From Rhodospirillales bacterium (GTDB lineage Bacteria > Pseudomonadota > Alphaproteobacteria > CACIAM-22H2): a DNA stretch of 7,248 nt. Shown here piece after piece: positions 6,418-7,248 of the stretch. The position numbers were made by a program, and so were the translations under genes. The notes under the pieces are model-generated. The model saw only the letters and a list, made by a program, of their open reading frames with translations, searched no databases and was not told where the DNA came from. The stretch spans positions 1 to 7,248 of the forward strand of contig JACQAF010000190.1 of NCBI GenBank assembly GCA_016195145.1. Reading direction: 5' to 3'. How positions within the stretch are numbered: the stretch's first letter is position 1; each line of letters begins with the position of its first letter.

Positions 6418-6732
6418 ATGACAGTGCACAACCTAACCGTGTTCATCGGTGCGGCCATTATTGCCGTTTCTTTCGCCGCCCCGGCAAGCCATGCCCAGAA
6501 CGCCAATCCGCAATTGCTTAGCATTTCCTGCGCCGGCTGCCATGGGCCGGAGGGCCGCAGCCCGGCCACGATCCCGCCCTTATACGGGCGCTCGGCCGCA
6601 TCGATCGCCGAGGCGCTGCGCGCCTTTCGCGCCGATCAGCGGCCGGCGACGGTGATGAACCGCATCGCCAAAGGCTATACCGACGCCGAAATCGACGGAG
6701 TCGCCCGCGAAATCGCGGCCAACTGGAAATAG
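6418..6732 (+). CDS. fccA: Monoheme cytochrome c subunit of flavocytochrome c sulfide dehydrogenase
   Basis: A 104-residue secreted class I cytochrome c. Residues 1-26 form a Sec signal peptide: a hydrophobic core, then SHA as a probable cleavage site before Q27. The mature protein of about 78 residues has one heme motif, CAGCH (C38, C41, H42). The closing segment VMNRIAKGYTDAEI offers M80 as likely sixth heme ligand and is very typical of FccA. It would accept electrons from the FccB flavin in the periplasm and pass them to the respiratory or photosynthetic chain. The size matches the short monoheme form rather than the diheme FccA of purple sulfur bacteria. AGGGAGGG (6405-6412) lies five bases before the ATG. 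fccB follows after 12 bases, so the two are cotranscribed. A stand-alone cytochrome is unlikely given that partner. Confidence 0.88.
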   Translation: MTVHNLTVFIGAAIIAVSFAAPASHAQNANPQLLSISCAGCHGPEGRSPATIPPLYGRSAASIAEALRAFRADQRPATVMNRIAKGYTDAEIDGVAREIAANWK

Positions 6733-6744
6733 GGAGGCCAGACC

Positions 6745-7248
6745 ATGCACGATAAAATGACGCTGTCCCGCCGCCGCTTCGCCGCCCTCGCGGGTGCCAC
6801 CGCCACTGCGTTCGGCCTTGGCGCCTGCGCCACCGCCGAAGCGCCCACAAAGGGTCGTGTCGTCGTCATCGGCGGCGGCTTCGGCGGAGCGACCGCGGCC
6901 AGATACCTGCGCCGTCTCGACCCGGCGATCGAGGTTACGCTGGTCGAGCCCAAATCGATCTTCCACACCTGCCCGTTCAGCAACTACGTGTTGGCCGGGT
7001 TCAAGAAGATCGACGACATCGCCCATGATTACCGGGCGCTCAGCGAAAAACACGGGGCGCGAGTAATTCGCGACACCGTTACCGCCATCGACCCCGCCGG
7101 GAAGACCGTACGCCTTGCCGGCGGACAGACGCTGCCCTATGACCGGCTGGTCGTCTCCCCCGGCATCGATATGCGCTTCGGCGCCATCCAGGGTTATACC
7201 GAAGCCGCCGCCGAAGCGATGCCGCACGCCTGGCACGCCGGGTCGCAG
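6745..7248 (+). CDS. fccB: Flavoprotein subunit of flavocytochrome c sulfide dehydrogenase (3' end cut off)
   Basis: The first 168 residues of FccB, open at the window edge. A twin-arginine export signal, SRRRF (residues 8-12), precedes a hydrophobic stretch, so the folded flavoprotein would leave through Tat. The FAD fold starts at RVVVIGGGFGGATAARYL (about 38-55), with E68 after the second strand. C76 in FHTCPFSNYVLAG is in the place of the cysteine that binds FAD covalently in FccB proteins. SPGIDMRFGAIQGY (138-151) and AAAEAMPHAW (154-163) are strongly diagnostic for this family against sulfide:quinone reductases. The two redox-active cysteines that attack sulfide lie further on and only part of that region is in view. 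AGGGAGG (6731-6737) stands seven bases before the ATG. The signal also contains LGAC (25-28), which could be a lipobox. Confidence 0.9.
   Translation, partial: MHDKMTLSRRRFAALAGATATAFGLGACATAEAPTKGRVVVIGGGFGGATAARYLRRLDPAIEVTLVEPKSIFHTCPFSNYVLAGFKKIDDIAHDYRALSEKHGARVIRDTVTAIDPAGKTVRLAGGQTLPYDRLVVSPGIDMRFGAIQGYTEAAAEAMPHAWHAGSQ

Noticed and set aside
6580..7236. 218-codon - strand open frame opposite fccA/fccB
   Set aside because: Antisense to two genes with diagnostic FccAB motifs; glycine-rich translation without any domain.

Overview
The window is GC-rich and densely packed. It looks like a chromosomal piece of a sulfur-oxidising proteobacterium. An alphaproteobacterium is my best guess from base composition and gene style, but no marker gene here proves it. 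Six protein genes are well supported. There is also one apparently damaged or minimal diiron gene with a very short ORF in front of it. The two outer genes (the left radical SAM gene and fccB) run off the window.

Right side (6418 to end, + strand): fccA and fccB encode a small monoheme cytochrome c and the start of a Tat-exported FAD subunit. Together they form flavocytochrome c sulfide dehydrogenase, which oxidises sulfide in the periplasm. Middle (6283 down to 3491, - strand): three genes overlap by a few bases. They encode a luciferase-like flavin-dependent oxidoreductase, an AurF-like diiron protein lacking its N-terminal part, and an AcuC-type zinc deacetylase. I do not recognise this trio as a named pathway. 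Left side (3357 down to 1, - strand): a radical SAM protein, a geranylgeranyl-reductase-like FAD protein and a second radical SAM protein. This matches the lipS1-lipT-lipS2 arrangement of the alternative lipoate assembly pathway, in which sLpl(AB) attaches octanoate or lipoate and LipS1/LipS2 insert the sulfur atoms. In sulfur oxidisers that pathway serves the lipoate-binding protein LbpA of the cytoplasmic sHdr sulfur-oxidation system.

The two sulfur-related blocks share a regulatory signature. The AT-rich 11-mer TTATATTAGAA lies upstream of the lip genes (reading their strand) and upstream of fccA (reading its strand), each time inside an imperfect palindrome. This suggests one regulator controls periplasmic sulfide oxidation and lipoate supply for cytoplasmic sulfur oxidation. 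The fcc copy sits in the divergent gap shared with the flavin/diiron/deacetylase operon, so that operon may belong to the same regulon. The sHdr, LbpA and sLpl(AB) genes are not in the window; I predict them nearby, most likely beyond the left edge.
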